Assembly (NCBI GenBank): GCA_038396585.1
Contig: CP121691.1
Span: forward strand, 2,356,001 to 2,420,000
Length of the DNA: 64,000 nt
Reading direction: 5' to 3'
DNA from: Vallitaleaceae bacterium 9-2
GTDB lineage: Bacteria > Bacillota > Clostridia > Lachnospirales > Vallitaleaceae
Shown piece after piece: positions 11,951 to 20,242 of this stretch. Within the stretch, counting starts at the first letter, position 1; every line of letters starts with the position of its first letter. Under the pieces are notes generated by a model. The model saw nothing but the letters and a program-made list of their open reading frames with translations. It made no database searches and was not told the origin of the DNA. The translations under genes were made by a program, and so were the position numbers.

Positions 11951-12670
11951 ATGGCAAAGGAAGAAATATATACGATACCCTTATGGGACGCAGTTAAAGA
12001 TGACGGCGAATGCCCTTTTTGTTTTCTTGAAAAAAAGCTAGAAAAAGATTTAATTGATTTTTGTTTAAGTGATGCTTATATGCAAAAAGATTTTCGTCAA
12101 ACGACCAACAAGATTGGTTTTTGCCGCAACCACTTCACGCAGCTTTTCCAATCCCCAAATCGTCTTGGCTTGACCCTTGTAAATCAAAGCCATACAATGG
12201 AGATGCTAGAAACATTTAAGCAAGCTACTGAAAATTTGAAAAGCACAAAAAAACTATTCAAGAAAAAAGCAGACACGAATACATCTTTACACCATTTATA
12301 CGATTTACTTACAAAAGATTGTTATATTTGCGGACGCATCGAGGAAACAATGACACGCTATTATGAAACCTTTTTTTATCTCTATAAAAAGGACGATTCT
12401 TTTAAAGCATTTATTCCCAACACAAAAAGTTTTTGTATGCCGCATTATATTAAGCTAATTGAAACTGGACAGGCAAGTATTTCTGCTTCTGTTTTTGAAG
12501 AGTTCATTAACGATACGCGCCCACATTTTATAAAAAATATGGAGCGTGTCCTTGACGATATGCAATGGTTTGTCAATAAATATGATTATCGTTATGAAAA
12601 AGAACCTTGGAAAGATGCAAAGGATGCTCCAAAGCGTTCTATACAAAAAATCAACGGAACCGTTCTATAA
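11951..12670 (+). CDS. DUF6062 family protein (cysteine-rich, unknown function)
   Basis: Protein of 239 residues with no signal peptide or membrane segment. It opens MAKEEIYTIPLWDAVKD and has a CPFC pair at 21-24, then GFCRNHF, CYICG and FCMPHY. These Cys/His pairs could form one or two metal sites. It resembles the DUF6062 family of Clostridia, whose function is unknown. The rest is helical. It is a single-gene unit with an AGGAG site before the ATG and a terminator after the stop. The convergent neighbour also carries CxxC pairs, but that need not mean a shared function. Confidence 0.75.
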   Translation: MAKEEIYTIPLWDAVKDDGECPFCFLEKKLEKDLIDFCLSDAYMQKDFRQTTNKIGFCRNHFTQLFQSPNRLGLTLVNQSHTMEMLETFKQATENLKSTKKLFKKKADTNTSLHHLYDLLTKDCYICGRIEETMTRYYETFFYLYKKDDSFKAFIPNTKSFCMPHYIKLIETGQASISASVFEEFINDTRPHFIKNMERVLDDMQWFVNKYDYRYEKEPWKDAKDAPKRSIQKINGTVL

Positions 12671-12673
12671 AGC

Positions 12674-12709
12674 AAAAATCACAGCACTAACTTGGCTGTG
12701 ATTTTTTTT
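12674..12709. terminator. Bidirectional terminator between the DUF6062 and DUF2225 genes
   Basis: Eleven-base stem (12675-12685 with 12695-12705), with eight T on the plus side and five A on the other, so it serves both converging genes. The stop codon of the DUF2225 gene lies in the loop. Confidence 0.88.
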
Positions 12710-13550
12710 CTACTTGTTTTATATGTTCATTAATTAATTCTTTTACATCATATACTTTATCGCGTAATCGTTTAGACACATCTGGATGTCCTATAACTTT
12801 ACCCAACCATTGCTTCGCTATTCGCACATCGCCTAAGCGCCGCGCAAGTTCTGCAATAATATACTCCATCGTCATATCATCAATGCCCATAATCGGAAGT
12901 GTTTCATTTGAATAAGCCAACTTAAAACCTTCATAAGCCTTTTCAACAAAAACAATTTCGTAGGTTTTAAGTTTTTTTAGCAGCGCTTCATTTTGATTCT
13001 CAGACGCTTTGATTGATTCTTGCCATCCTCGATATAACCAGCTTATCTTAAGACAGATATACGCTTTAATCCCATTACCATCTCCACCGACTGCACTGTT
13101 AAGCAACACCAGCTTGTAGCGTTCAACCGCCTCTTCATAGGTAAGAATTTCATTGTACTTATGTCCAATATAATTACGTGTAATATTTTCAATGATGGCT
13201 CTTTTCTTAGCGTCACTTACGGTTTTAAAATATTTATTAATCGCAGCATATCCACAATAGTTACATACTGTTACTTCATAAGGTATCGGATCAAATCCCA
13301 TATATAACGGACGCAAATCTAACTCTGTTCCTTGAAATCTTACACGTCCGGTACGTACCGTTGATGTTTGAAAAGAATGCTTGCAGATAGGGCAGTCAAC
13401 TTTACGTTGATAAATGTACATTTGCGTTGTTGATGCTTTTACTTTCTCTTTTTTTTCTATGCTCTTCTTTTTTGTCTCGTCTTTGAACAAGTCTGCATCC
13501 GAAATATTCTTGAAGCCTAAGCCTTCAAGATCCTTAAAAATATTATCCAT
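12687..13550 (-). CDS. DUF2225 family protein (zinc-ribbon-like plus TPR-like region)
   Basis: Protein of 287 residues. An N-terminal charged stretch is followed by CPIC (about 53-56) and CNYCGYAA (about 97-104), which together look like a four-cysteine zinc site. The C-terminal two thirds is helical and TPR-like (repeated YKLVLLNSAV, ICLKISWLYRG, EKAYEGFKLAY). This is the DUF2225 family of Firmicutes, function unknown. I chose the ATG at 13550 because AAGGTGG lies five bases before it; a GTG three codons upstream has no ribosome site. It starts ten bases after the glnS stop, in the same operon. Confidence 0.8.
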   Translation of the reverse strand: MDNIFKDLEGLGFKNISDADLFKDETKKKSIEKKEKVKASTTQMYIYQRKVDCPICKHSFQTSTVRTGRVRFQGTELDLRPLYMGFDPIPYEVTVCNYCGYAAINKYFKTVSDAKKRAIIENITRNYIGHKYNEILTYEEAVERYKLVLLNSAVGGDGNGIKAYICLKISWLYRGWQESIKASENQNEALLKKLKTYEIVFVEKAYEGFKLAYSNETLPIMGIDDMTMEYIIAELARRLGDVRIAKQWLGKVIGHPDVSKRLRDKVYDVKELINEHIKQVEKKSQPS

Positions 13551-13560
13551 TCTTTCCACC

Positions 13561-15210
13561 TTATTTGTAAGAACTTTTTAATGAAACCGCTAGATTTAGC
13601 ACATATTTCTCGTCAGTTGTCTCTTTTGGATCAATATTAAAATATCCATGTCGAACAAATTGAAACTTGTCTTCCACGTTATATTCACGAATAATTGGCT
13701 CAACATACGCCTTTGGATAGATCACTTTTGAAAGCTCGTTAAACACAAGTGTATTCTCACCGTCGTTGTCTTGTTCAACAAATAATCGATCATACATATG
13801 AACTTCTGTTGCTACACCTTCTGTTGCAGAAACCCAATGAATAGTTCCTTTTGGTTTGCGTTCATTAAAGCCGCTTCCACTCTTGGTTGCCGGATCATAA
13901 GTACACTTTAATTCAATGACTTCGCCATTTTCATCTTTGACAATTTCTTCACATCGAATAAAATACGCATGCATCAGACGAACCTCAACTCCTGGAGAAA
14001 GGCGTCGATATTTTTTATTTGGAGGTGTCTCCATAAAGTCTTCACGTTCAATATATATCTCACGTGTGAACGGAATCTCATGCGAACCTAATTCTTCATT
14101 TTCTGTATTATTAACCGCCGGCAAGTATTCTACCTTACCTTCTTCATAATTGGTAATCGTAATCTTTAATGGATTGATGACAGCCATAATTCGAGGCACT
14201 TTAAGTTTCAAGTCTTCTCGAAGTGCATGTTCAAGCATTGCAATATCAACCTTTGACTTACTCTTAGACAATCCTACCATTTCAAAAAACTTGCGAATAG
14301 ACTCCTTGGTATAACCACGACGTCTTAATCCTCTAATTGTTGCCAAACGGGGATCATCCCAACCATCAATTAATCCTTCTTCAACGAGTGGACGGATACG
14401 GCGCTTTCCAAGAATGGTATGAGATAAACTCAACTCAGCAAACTCCACTTGTCGTGGTGGGTTTTTCCATTCAAGAGCTTCAAGTACCCAATCATATAGC
14501 GGACGATGATCTTCAAATTCCAATCCACATAGAGAATGGCTTACGCCTTCAATCGCATCCTCAATTGGATGTGCAAAGTCATACAAAGGATAAACGCACC
14601 ATTTATCTCCCGCTGCATAATGTTCCATATGGGATATACGGTATATACCCGGATCACGCATATTCATATTTGGTGAAGCCATATCAATTTTTGCACGTAG
14701 AATCTTGCTTCCATCTGGAAATTCACCATTTTTCATTCGCTCAAACAGATCTAGATTTTCTTCAACACTGCGGTTGCGATAGGGGCTCTCTTTACCTGCT
14801 TCTGTAAGGGTTCCTCGATACTCACGCATTTGTTCAGGCGTCAAGTCACATACATAGGCTTTACCCCTTTTAATTAATTCAATGGCTGCATCATATAATT
14901 GCTCGAAATAGCTAGACGCAAAAAAGATTCGATCTTCATAGTCTGCACCTAACCATGCCACATCTTCTTTTATACTTTCTACAAATTCGATTTTTTCTTT
15001 TGATGGATCCGTATCATCAAAACGAAGATTAAACTTTCCATTATATTTTTCTGCTATTGTATAATTAGTTGTAATCGCTTTTGCATGTCCAATATGCAAA
15101 TAACCATTGGGTTCTGGCGGAAACCGCGTTATGACCGTAGAAGTTCTGCCCTCTTCAATATCTTTATCAATAATATGTTCAATAAAACTTTTTGAAATTG
15201 TTTCTTCCAT
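13561..15210 (-). CDS. glnS: Glutaminyl-tRNA synthetase
   Basis: Class I aminoacyl-tRNA synthetase of 549 residues that charges tRNA-Gln with glutamine. HIGH motif PPEPNGYLHIGHAK lies near residues 34-47, then RFDDTDPSKE, and the GlnRS-type stretch EGWDDPRLATIRGLRRRG-like at 14300-14365, followed by the beta-barrel anticodon domain. The KMSKS-equivalent loop reads ILGKRR, with Gly where Ser is usual. The ATG at 15210 follows TTAGGAGG. A strong promoter and a GTATAC repeat lie just upstream; DUF2225 follows in the same transcript. Having GlnRS suggests tRNA-Gln need not be made only by amidotransferase. Confidence 0.93.
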   Translation of the reverse strand: MEETISKSFIEHIIDKDIEEGRTSTVITRFPPEPNGYLHIGHAKAITTNYTIAEKYNGKFNLRFDDTDPSKEKIEFVESIKEDVAWLGADYEDRIFFASSYFEQLYDAAIELIKRGKAYVCDLTPEQMREYRGTLTEAGKESPYRNRSVEENLDLFERMKNGEFPDGSKILRAKIDMASPNMNMRDPGIYRISHMEHYAAGDKWCVYPLYDFAHPIEDAIEGVSHSLCGLEFEDHRPLYDWVLEALEWKNPPRQVEFAELSLSHTILGKRRIRPLVEEGLIDGWDDPRLATIRGLRRRGYTKESIRKFFEMVGLSKSKSKVDIAMLEHALREDLKLKVPRIMAVINPLKITITNYEEGKVEYLPAVNNTENEELGSHEIPFTREIYIEREDFMETPPNKKYRRLSPGVEVRLMHAYFIRCEEIVKDENGEVIELKCTYDPATKSGSGFNERKPKGTIHWVSATEGVATEVHMYDRLFVEQDNDGENTLVFNELSKVIYPKAYVEPIIREYNVEDKFQFVRHGYFNIDPKETTDEKYVLNLAVSLKSSYK

Positions 15211-15229
15211 TAAAGGCCTCCTAAGTTTA

Positions 15230-15244
15230 GTATACACTGTATAC
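15230..15244. promoter_or_regulatory. GTATAC repeat in the glnS leader (possible operator)
   Basis: GTATAC, three bases, GTATAC. Each half is itself a palindrome, so the site is both a direct and an inverted repeat. It lies about 5-20 bases after the predicted transcription start, a typical repressor position. No regulator is known for it here. Confidence 0.4.
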
Positions 15245-15256
15245 AAAGTAAGAATA

Positions 15257-15285
15257 ATTGTATCACAGAGTTTGTTCGATATCAA
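15257..15285 (-). promoter_or_regulatory. Sigma-A promoter of glnS
   Basis: TTGATA (15285-15280), 17-base spacer, TACAAT (15262-15257) with an upstream TG one base before the -10 on the minus strand. Confidence 0.75.
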
Positions 15286-15301
15286 GGTTTCTCCCACTCT
15301 T

Positions 15302-15335
15302 AAAAAAAGGATATATACATTTTGTATACATCCTT
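15302..15335 (-). terminator. Terminator of the sucrose operon
   Basis: Twelve-base stem with one wobble pair (15307-15318 with 15324-15335) followed by a U-run on the minus strand. It follows the 77-residue protein gene and precedes the glnS promoter. Confidence 0.8.
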
Positions 15336-15368
15336 AGTCTTTTTTAATTGATTGTACTCGCCTGTCTG

Positions 15369-15602
15369 TTATCCTTGAACAAGATATTGCAATAATAACG
15401 CGATATCTTCCGGTTCTGACACAAGCAACTCAATTTCTTCTATTTTAGGATCTGAGAACATATTGGTCAGCGAAACATATTGAGACAATTTGGATTTTAA
15501 ATTCAATCGGTCTCCTTGTTTTGTTACCAGTTCAACACGTCCTTTACATTGGTCAACAGTTTCAAAAAAACGATCTACATTTTTGATATTTTTTATAATC
15601 AT
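15369..15602 (-). CDS. Small protein of unknown function
   Basis: Protein of 77 residues, mixed charge, no membrane segment or signal peptide: N-terminal strand-helix region, then acidic C-terminal half with PKIEEIELLVSEPEDIALLLQYLV. I do not recognise the family. It starts 45 bases after the fructokinase stop, has an AAGGAAGAG ribosome site, and is followed by a terminator, so it is the last gene of the sucrose transcript. Codon use and length look like a real gene rather than a chance frame. Confidence 0.6.
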   Translation of the reverse strand: MIIKNIKNVDRFFETVDQCKGRVELVTKQGDRLNLKSKLSQYVSLTNMFSDPKIEEIELLVSEPEDIALLLQYLVQG

Positions 15603-15647
15603 AGCGCTCTTCCTTTCCTCATATATTTTATTGATTTAATGGTACAC

Positions 15648-16613
15648 CTAATTAAGCTTTTCTGTCAAGCTGTAAATTTCTTGTACTTTTGCATAACTTG
15701 GCATGATAGCGGCACTTCCATATTGGGTTGTCACATAGGCTGCCATTGTATTTGCAAAACGTACAAATTCCTTGATTTTATCAAACTCAATATCCTCCGG
15801 GCGTCGACCATCTTCAATAATATGGTAAAGCATTGCACCTAAATGACTATCGCCTGCACCTGTGGTATCGACAGCTTGAACTTTTATACCAGCAATTACA
15901 GAAAATCTATCCGCTTGACGCACACCACAACCATTGGGTCCTAGTGTAACCAAGATAAGCGGTATCCTGTATTGTTCATACAGAAGCTTCGAACCCTGTT
16001 CAATATCTTGTTCTCCCGTTAAAAACAACAGTTCTTCCTCAGAAATTTTAAGGATATCCACTTGGTCCATAACCGATAGAATCGTTGTCTTTGCCACGTC
16101 CAACGATGACCATAATGGCGGACGTAGATTAGGGTCATAACTAATAATCATCTTCTTTTGCTTTGCCAGTTCAAGGCTCTTAAGCGTAGCCCCGCGAACA
16201 GGTTCATCCGTCAAGGAAAGGGAACCGAAATGAAAAATCGAAGCGTCCTCAAATATCTGGACATCTATATCTTCCTTGGAAAGCATTAAATCGGCGCCTG
16301 GGTTTCGATAAAAACTAAAGTCTCTATCACCATCATCTTTTAAGGCAACAAAGGCAAGTGTTGTTGGATATTCTGATGTCATCTTTAAGTACTGACTATC
16401 AATGTTACATGTCTCCAAAAAGCTTTTTAAATATGTACCAAACATATCTTGTCCGACACACCCTACAAATCGACTGCTGCGTCCTAGGCGTGTCACTGCT
16501 GCTAAAACATTTGCCGGTGCTCCTCCTGCATTGCGTTCAAAGGCTACCTTATCTGTCGCTTTAAGCGGCGTAAAATCTATAAGTAATTCTCCTAATGCTA
16601 CAATATCTGCCAT
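15648..16613 (-). CDS. scrK: Fructokinase (PfkB family)
   Basis: PfkB/ribokinase-fold sugar kinase of 321 residues that phosphorylates fructose with ATP. It has the N-terminal GELLIDFTP, substrate motif RNAGGAPANVLAAVTRLG and the C-terminal signature DTTGAGDSHLGAML; the residue after DS is His where Phe is usual. Aspartate of GAGD is the catalytic base. Placement behind a GH32 sucrose hydrolase and sugar importer points to the fructose released by sucrose or fructan cleavage. I chose the ATG at 16613, five bases after GGAGG; two in-frame ATGs upstream fit the ribosome site less well. The flavodiiron gene lies 23 bases upstream. Confidence 0.88.
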   Translation of the reverse strand: MADIVALGELLIDFTPLKATDKVAFERNAGGAPANVLAAVTRLGRSSRFVGCVGQDMFGTYLKSFLETCNIDSQYLKMTSEYPTTLAFVALKDDGDRDFSFYRNPGADLMLSKEDIDVQIFEDASIFHFGSLSLTDEPVRGATLKSLELAKQKKMIISYDPNLRPPLWSSLDVAKTTILSVMDQVDILKISEEELLFLTGEQDIEQGSKLLYEQYRIPLILVTLGPNGCGVRQADRFSVIAGIKVQAVDTTGAGDSHLGAMLYHIIEDGRRPEDIEFDKIKEFVRFANTMAAYVTTQYGSAAIMPSYAKVQEIYSLTEKLN

Positions 16614-16636
16614 CATAACCTCCATCTTTTGAGCAT

Positions 16637-17824
16637 TTATTTTAATAAACTTTCGACAAGATCTTTTGCCTTGACAAAATCATCTTCATCCGGATTCCAA
16701 AACGACTGAATTGATGCTTCTACGACTTCAAAACCAGCATCTGCCATACGTTCTTTGAGGACTTTAACCCCTTCTCCACTCCATCCATAACATCCAAAAG
16801 TGGCAGCTTTTTTATTTTTAAACTTTAGCGTTTTCAAAAAATGAATCCATCCATCCACACTTGATAGAATATCGTTCCCCATGGTTGGCGATCCGACAGC
16901 TACCGCACGGGACTTAAACACTTCGGTCATAATTTCATTTTTGTCTGCTTTGGCACAGTTAAATACTTTAACCACGGTATCTGGACTTAAATCTCTAGCG
17001 GCTTCGGCTATTTTATGGGCAATCTTTGTCGTTCCTTCCCACATGGTATCATAGACAATGGTCAATTGATTTTCTTGGTAATTATCCGACCACGCAACGT
17101 ATTTTTCAACAATTTGCATCGGGTTGTCACGCCATATCGCACCATGACTAGGCGCAATAATATCAATAGGTATATTTAATGCCACAATTTCTTCTATTTT
17201 TCTAGCTACCAACGGGGAAAAAGGATTTAAAATATTGGCATAGTATTTCATTGCCTCTTTTTCCAATAAACACTGGTCAGCTCGATCATTAAACAGCTCT
17301 TCTACTGCAAAGTGTTGTCCAAAGGCATCATTGGAAAATAAAATATTATCCCCTGTCATGTATGTAGCCATACTATCTGGCCAGTGCAGCATGCGCATTT
17401 CAACAAAAATTAATTGCTTTCCATTACCTATATCAACAGAATCCCCCGTTTTAACGATATTTAAGTTCCAATCATGCTTACCATACTGTCCTTCCAAACT
17501 TTTAACCGCATTGGCTGTACAATAAATCGGAGTATCTGGTATTTCTTTCATTAAATCCACAAGAGCCCCTGAATGGTCTACCTCTCCATGATTAACCACA
17601 ATAAAATCTATCTCCGACAAGTCAATCTCTTTTTTTAAGTTGTCAATAAACTCAAAGCGATGGGGAGCCCATACCGTATCAATAAGAACCGTTTTTTCCT
17701 CTTGAATCAAATATGCGTTTTGACTTGATCCATTATAAATCGAATAATCATCTCCATGAAAAGATTCAAGTTCCCAGTCGATATAACCAAGCCAGCTCAC
17801 ATTATTTTTCACCAATTGCTTCAT
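16637..17824 (-). CDS. fprA: Flavodiiron protein (A-type flavoprotein)
   Basis: Soluble protein of 395 residues that reduces oxygen (and often NO) to water in anaerobes. The metallo-beta-lactamase domain carries the diiron ligands His79, Glu81, Asp83 and His84 in NHGEVDHSG, a further His in MLHWPDSM, an Asp in FSNDAFGQH and a His in APSHGAIW. The flavodoxin domain starts about residue 253 (IVYDTMWEGTTKIA) with MGNDILSS and FGCYGWSGEG around the FMN. No rubredoxin domain is fused. It lies between the GH32 gene (66 bases) and fructokinase (23 bases), an unusual place for an oxygen-defence gene. AAGGAG precedes the ATG. Confidence 0.93.
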   Translation of the reverse strand: MKQLVKNNVSWLGYIDWELESFHGDDYSIYNGSSQNAYLIQEEKTVLIDTVWAPHRFEFIDNLKKEIDLSEIDFIVVNHGEVDHSGALVDLMKEIPDTPIYCTANAVKSLEGQYGKHDWNLNIVKTGDSVDIGNGKQLIFVEMRMLHWPDSMATYMTGDNILFSNDAFGQHFAVEELFNDRADQCLLEKEAMKYYANILNPFSPLVARKIEEIVALNIPIDIIAPSHGAIWRDNPMQIVEKYVAWSDNYQENQLTIVYDTMWEGTTKIAHKIAEAARDLSPDTVVKVFNCAKADKNEIMTEVFKSRAVAVGSPTMGNDILSSVDGWIHFLKTLKFKNKKAATFGCYGWSGEGVKVLKERMADAGFEVVEASIQSFWNPDEDDFVKAKDLVESLLK

Positions 17825-17884
17825 AACGTCACTCCTTATTTACTCATCCTAAGTCATGCATCAAAAAAATGCTGTAACGCCTTT

Positions 17885-17893
17885 ATTATATCA
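17885..17893 (-). promoter_or_regulatory. Possible internal extended -10 promoter for fprA
   Basis: TG-A-TATAAT on the minus strand (17893-17885). The TGA is the stop codon of the GH32 gene. No good -35 is present. It would allow fprA and fructokinase to be expressed without the rest of the operon. Confidence 0.35.
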
Positions 17894-19375
17894 TATCAAA
17901 CTATAAAACTCTACATTGTACAGCGTGGATTTGCCTCGGCTTGAAAACACAATATTTTCTCCATCTTCGTGAGGATCTATCAATGCTGTAAAGACACGTC
18001 TACCTCCATCAGCAAATATCTCTACACTATATCTATCCATTAGCACACGAACGTCCATGGTTTTTATAACACGCTCTTGACGGATTGTTCTTAGTCCATA
18101 CCACTGGTTGTTGGCCGTCATGGGCAACATGTTTTTTTCTCCATTATTACGACGGTCAAATATCCATTCTTGTCCTACCACATCATAAGTCAACGATGTC
18201 GTGCAGGCTTTTCCTTTGGCTATCTCTATACAAAATTCTCTAGCTTCGCTTATATCTACGGTAAAACTCAAATCAAAGTGTTGGCCGTTCATTGTGTCAA
18301 ATGCTTTGGATTCATTATAAAGCATTGCTTCTTGAATCCGAATTCCATCATCCTTACGAAGGTCCTTGATTGCTTCAACCGGCTGTTGTATCAACCATCC
18401 TTGATCTACACTTAATACTCTTGGAATAGACATTAATCCAGCCCATCCATTGTCAATACGAACCTCTTCGTCGCCGTCCCATGGACTAATCCAACCAATC
18501 ATAATACGTTCTCCTGACGGATCAACAAAGGTTTGAGGTGCATAAAAATTAAAACCACAGTCTAAGTCTCTTGTTGTATGCCAATCACCATGCGCCTCTT
18601 CCAAGTCCACTTTTCCAAGCTTGTATTCGGTCGGATGCATATTGGGGCGAACTGTTTTCCCATCATCCTTGGCCAATTCAATAATTGAATAGATAAGAAC
18701 CTCTTCTTGATTTAACGTCATTAAATCCGGACACTCCCATATCTCTTGCTTTCCTTGGTCACTTTTGGCAAGAACTCCTACATAGTCCCAATGTAACATA
18801 TCTTCGGAGCGATAGAGTAAAACAGCGCCTCCGACTTCTTCGGGTCGCCCAACAATCACCGACCAATAGGTATCCTTATATTTGAAGACTTTGGGGTCTC
18901 TAAAATCTTGAGCCAAAGCACCCTGAGGCAAATCCTTGGCATCTAAGACCGGATTGTCCGTATGTTTTTCAAAGGTTATTCCATCGTGACTGATGGCGAT
19001 GTTTTGATTTTGTAAGACCACACCCTCTCGGTCTAAGTGCCCTGTATACATAAGATATAGCTTATCGTCAATCTCGATTGCACTTCCGGAAAAACATCCA
19101 TCCAGCTCATATGCTTCCTCTGGTGCCAAAGCCACCGGGTGGTCTTGCCACTGAAGAAGGTCTCGAGACGTTGCATGTCCCCAATACATAAGGTCCCAAT
19201 GAATTTTATAAGGATTATGTTGATAGTATAGATGATATTCTCCATTGTAGTAACAAAGACCATTGGGGTCATTCATCCATCCAATAGGTGGGCTATAGTG
19301 AAATTTGGGATGGTTTTTTGTTCTGTCCTTGTTTTTTTGTATATATGCATTCGCATTATCTAGTAACTTACTCAT
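17891..19375 (-). CDS. scrB: Sucrose-6-phosphate hydrolase / beta-fructofuranosidase (GH32)
   Basis: Cytoplasmic GH32 glycosidase of 494 residues. The five-bladed propeller has the nucleophile Asp36 in WMNDPNG, transition-state Asp in RDP (159-161) and acid/base Glu214 in WECPD; a C-terminal beta-sandwich follows. No signal peptide, so it acts on imported substrate. Because uptake here is by an ABC importer, not a PTS, the true substrate is more likely free sucrose or short fructo-oligosaccharides than sucrose 6-phosphate. It follows the permease gene by 25 bases. Confidence 0.9.
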   Translation of the reverse strand: MSKLLDNANAYIQKNKDRTKNHPKFHYSPPIGWMNDPNGLCYYNGEYHLYYQHNPYKIHWDLMYWGHATSRDLLQWQDHPVALAPEEAYELDGCFSGSAIEIDDKLYLMYTGHLDREGVVLQNQNIAISHDGITFEKHTDNPVLDAKDLPQGALAQDFRDPKVFKYKDTYWSVIVGRPEEVGGAVLLYRSEDMLHWDYVGVLAKSDQGKQEIWECPDLMTLNQEEVLIYSIIELAKDDGKTVRPNMHPTEYKLGKVDLEEAHGDWHTTRDLDCGFNFYAPQTFVDPSGERIMIGWISPWDGDEEVRIDNGWAGLMSIPRVLSVDQGWLIQQPVEAIKDLRKDDGIRIQEAMLYNESKAFDTMNGQHFDLSFTVDISEAREFCIEIAKGKACTTSLTYDVVGQEWIFDRRNNGEKNMLPMTANNQWYGLRTIRQERVIKTMDVRVLMDRYSVEIFADGGRRVFTALIDPHEDGENIVFSSRGKSTLYNVEFYSLI

Positions 19376-19400
19376 GATAATTCCTTTCTCGTACGTTTAT

Positions 19401-20240
19401 TTATTTTATACCTGAACGCGCAACACCTTCGACAATCTGTTTTTGGAAAAACATATATAAGATGACAACCGGTAAGGTAACCAATGTTAAGGCAGCCATC
19501 GTATGGCTTGTGAATATATTGTAGGTATCACTAAAAATCGCATTAAGTGCCACTTGAACCGGCATCAATTCTGAATTGGACAACGCCATGACCGGCCATA
19601 AAAAGTCATTCCATGATGCTAAAAAGGTAATAATCCCAATGGTTACATATATGGGCTTGCTAATAGGAAAGACAATCTTATAGAACAATTTGAAGTGTCC
19701 CAACCCATCAATTCGAGCTGCTTCAGATAGTTCTTCAGGAAATGACAAGAAATATTGTCGAAACAAGAAAATATTCATCACATTCGCAATAAAGGGTAAT
19801 AAATATCCTGCGATGGTATTAATCAGTTTTATTCGAAAGACAACCATATATAAAGGTAAGATAGTTGCCTCTACCGGTACAATCATTAGCGCGATAATCA
19901 ACATCAACACTGCATTTTTAAACGGAAATTCAAACTTGGCTAAAGCATAACCTGCAAGGGAATTGACCATCAGGCCAAAAATGACTGTTAAGCTTGCATA
20001 GATCAGGCTGTTACCCATGTTTTTAAAGACATTGTACATACTTAGAAGCTCTCTATAGGGCTTTAAAGTCATATCACCCATTCGAGGTATAAAGGCAAAG
20101 ATGGTCCCTATATCTCGATAAATATGCTCATCGATTTTAAAAGACGATACAATCATCCACAACATTGGGAATATAAAAAGTAAGGACACGCAAGTAATAA
20201 GTATATAAAAAAGTAGCCTTGTTATTTTTTTCTTCGCCAT
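19401..20240 (-). CDS. Carbohydrate ABC transporter permease (MalG type)
   Basis: Inner-membrane permease of 279 residues with six predicted membrane segments, the first at about 10-30. The ATPase-contact EAA loop reads EAARIDGLGHFKLF. It pairs with the MalF-type permease encoded three bases upstream and with the lipoprotein binding protein. No ATPase gene is in the operon; a shared MsmX/MsmK-type ATPase elsewhere probably powers it, as is usual for this family in Firmicutes. GGAGG precedes the ATG. Confidence 0.9.
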   Translation of the reverse strand: MAKKKITRLLFYILITCVSLLFIFPMLWMIVSSFKIDEHIYRDIGTIFAFIPRMGDMTLKPYRELLSMYNVFKNMGNSLIYASLTVIFGLMVNSLAGYALAKFEFPFKNAVLMLIIALMIVPVEATILPLYMVVFRIKLINTIAGYLLPFIANVMNIFLFRQYFLSFPEELSEAARIDGLGHFKLFYKIVFPISKPIYVTIGIITFLASWNDFLWPVMALSNSELMPVQVALNAIFSDTYNIFTSHTMAALTLVTLPVVILYMFFQKQIVEGVARSGIK

Positions 20241-20242
20241 GA

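Noticed and set aside
14337-14807. A 156-codon open frame on the plus strand
   Set aside because: Antisense to the catalytic core of glnS, with low-complexity His/Leu-rich translation and no ribosome site.
15211-15302. T-box riboswitch before glnS
   Set aside because: The leader is only about 45 bases from predicted start to ATG, with no T-box sequence and no terminator-antiterminator pair.
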